A DNA stretch of 64,000 nt, taken from positions 62,001-126,000 of the forward strand of contig JAUHWT010000010.1 of NCBI GenBank assembly GCA_030427145.1, written 5' to 3'. A model generated the notes under the pieces. It saw only the letters and a list, made by a program, of their open reading frames with translations, was not told where the DNA came from and made no database searches. This DNA is from Alphaproteobacteria bacterium. Its GTDB lineage: Bacteria; Pseudomonadota; Alphaproteobacteria; Rhodobacterales; Rhodobacteraceae. Both the position numbers and the translations under genes were made by a program. Positions 63,248 through 64,000 of this stretch are shown here, piece after piece (within the stretch, counting starts at the first letter, position 1; every line of letters begins with the position of its first letter).

Positions 63248-64000
63248 CAGCGAGAGACCAGATAGACAGCCTGCGCGAGCGCATGGGCACGGCCATCATC
63301 GGGCAGCGGGATGTGATTGACCGGCTGCTGATCGGATTGCTCGCGAACGGCAACCTGCTGGTTGAGGGGCTGCCGGGGCTTGCGAAGACGCGTGCAATCA
63401 AGGCTCTGGCCAAAAACCTCGAATGCGATTTCAGCCGAATTCAGTTCACGCCGGACCTGCTTCCGTCAGATGTTACCGGCACGGAGGTCTATTACCAGTC
63501 GGAAGGCGGCGGGGATTTCCGGTTCGAACCCGGTCCGATTTTTGCCAACATCGTGCTGGCGGACGAGATCAACCGCGCTCCGGCAAAGGTTCAGGCCGCT
63601 CTTCTGGAGGCGATGGAGGAACGTCAGGTGACTGTTGCCGGCACGACCCACGCCATGGAACCACTCTTCATGGTCATGGCGACCCAGAACCCGATTGAGC
63701 AGGAGGGCACCTACCCCCTGCCCGAGGCGCAGATGGACCGGTTCCTGATGCATGTTCTGATCACCTATCCACCGGTTGAGGACGAGGTCGAGGTGATCCG
63801 CCTCGTGCGCGGCGAGGAGATTGCCGCGAATACCGCGTCCGATGACGCCGGTGCCGCGACTGCAAAGCCGCCCGCGATCCCGCAGGACGCGGTTTTTGCC
63901 GCACGTCAGGAGATCAGTGCCATCCACGTGGCCGAGCCCATGGAACGCTACATGGCGGACCTGGTCGACGTGACACGGAACCCGGACGGCTTCGGCGATG
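63244..64000 (+). CDS. MoxR-family AAA ATPase, N-terminal part (3' end outside window)
   Basis: At least 252 residues of a MoxR AAA+ ATPase, which acts as a chaperone-like partner of VWA-domain proteins. Walker A is GLPGLAKTRAIKAL (about residue 43), Walker B IVLADEINRAPAKVQAALLEAMEE (about 103), and sensor 1 VMATQNPIEQEGTYPLPEAQMDRF (about 140). The start ATG overlaps the HAD stop (ATGA at 63244-63247), so the three enzymes are likely one operon. VWA-domain genes are expected beyond the window. Confidence 0.92.
   Translation, partial: MTARDQIDSLRERMGTAIIGQRDVIDRLLIGLLANGNLLVEGLPGLAKTRAIKALAKNLECDFSRIQFTPDLLPSDVTGTEVYYQSEGGGDFRFEPGPIFANIVLADEINRAPAKVQAALLEAMEERQVTVAGTTHAMEPLFMVMATQNPIEQEGTYPLPEAQMDRFLMHVLITYPPVEDEVEVIRLVRGEEIAANTASDDAGAATAKPPAIPQDAVFAARQEISAIHVAEPMERYMADLVDVTRNPDGFGD

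Noticed and set aside
1-64000. CRISPR arrays, prophage or complete insertion sequences
   Set aside because: No regularly spaced repeats, integrase, transposase or phage structural genes were seen.

Overview
The window is about 64 kb of high-GC chromosome from an alphaproteobacterium, most likely a member of the Rhodobacterales (Roseobacter/Rhodobacteraceae type). This rests on gene content: a fliL-DUF-motE-motA flagellar module divergent from fliF, CtrA-like boxes in the flagellar promoter, a homodimeric-type pyruvate dehydrogenase with lipoylated E3, soxBDAG, two TRAP systems (one decayed), and an alphaproteobacterial sugar ABC cluster. No database search was possible. There is no sign of a phage, a CRISPR array or an intact insertion sequence.

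Layout. Positions 1-3.4 kb hold the end of an inositol-monophosphatase-family gene, a convergent intergenic region with a striking 142-bp imperfect palindrome (535-676), and ispZ, an EamA transporter and ftsY on the minus strand. Positions 3.4-13.5 kb are flagellar: fliF-fliH-fliN-fliP-fliG run left from a divergent promoter, and fliL, a coiled-coil membrane protein, a MotE-like chaperone, motA and a large periplasmic TPR protein run right. A tRNA-Ser(CGA) is followed by a lower-GC orphan gene. Positions 14.7-20 kb hold a P1B-type metal ATPase with a TPC motif, two TauE/SafE permeases, a nitroreductase and a thioesterase. Positions 20-25.8 kb are aceE-aceF-lpd. A decayed TRAP permease lies beside the soxBDAG sarcosine oxidase operon (26.9-32.1 kb).

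Positions 32.5-36.7 kb carry a DJ-1/PfpI protein, leuA with a clear leucine leader peptide and mutually exclusive hairpins (34754-34905), a CoA-binding protein, a probable structured small RNA with a strong terminator (35521-35660), rlmB and tRNA-Tyr. Between tRNA-Tyr and tRNA-Gln (36.7-48.2 kb) every gene is a signalling protein: a CheB-CheR-PAS fusion, two stand-alone receivers, two histidine kinases and a GGDEF-EAL protein. This looks like one phosphorelay and c-di-GMP island.

Positions 48.3-56 kb hold a LacI regulator divergent from a sugar ABC transporter, followed by an isomerase/epimerase and a Gfo/Idh/MocA dehydrogenase; this is a catabolic operon for a sugar or sugar derivative. A 28-bp perfect palindrome (56101-56128) separates it from a dctPQM TRAP transporter, which is divergent from an SDR dehydrogenase. 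The window ends with a secreted sulfatase-family enzyme (CTAGR active-site motif), a secreted HAD-type hydrolase and the start of a MoxR AAA ATPase gene.

The best candidates for new biology are the 142-bp palindrome, the leuA attenuator, the small RNA between rlmB and the CoA-binding gene, the tRNA-bounded signalling island, and the motE-motA-TPR stator module.
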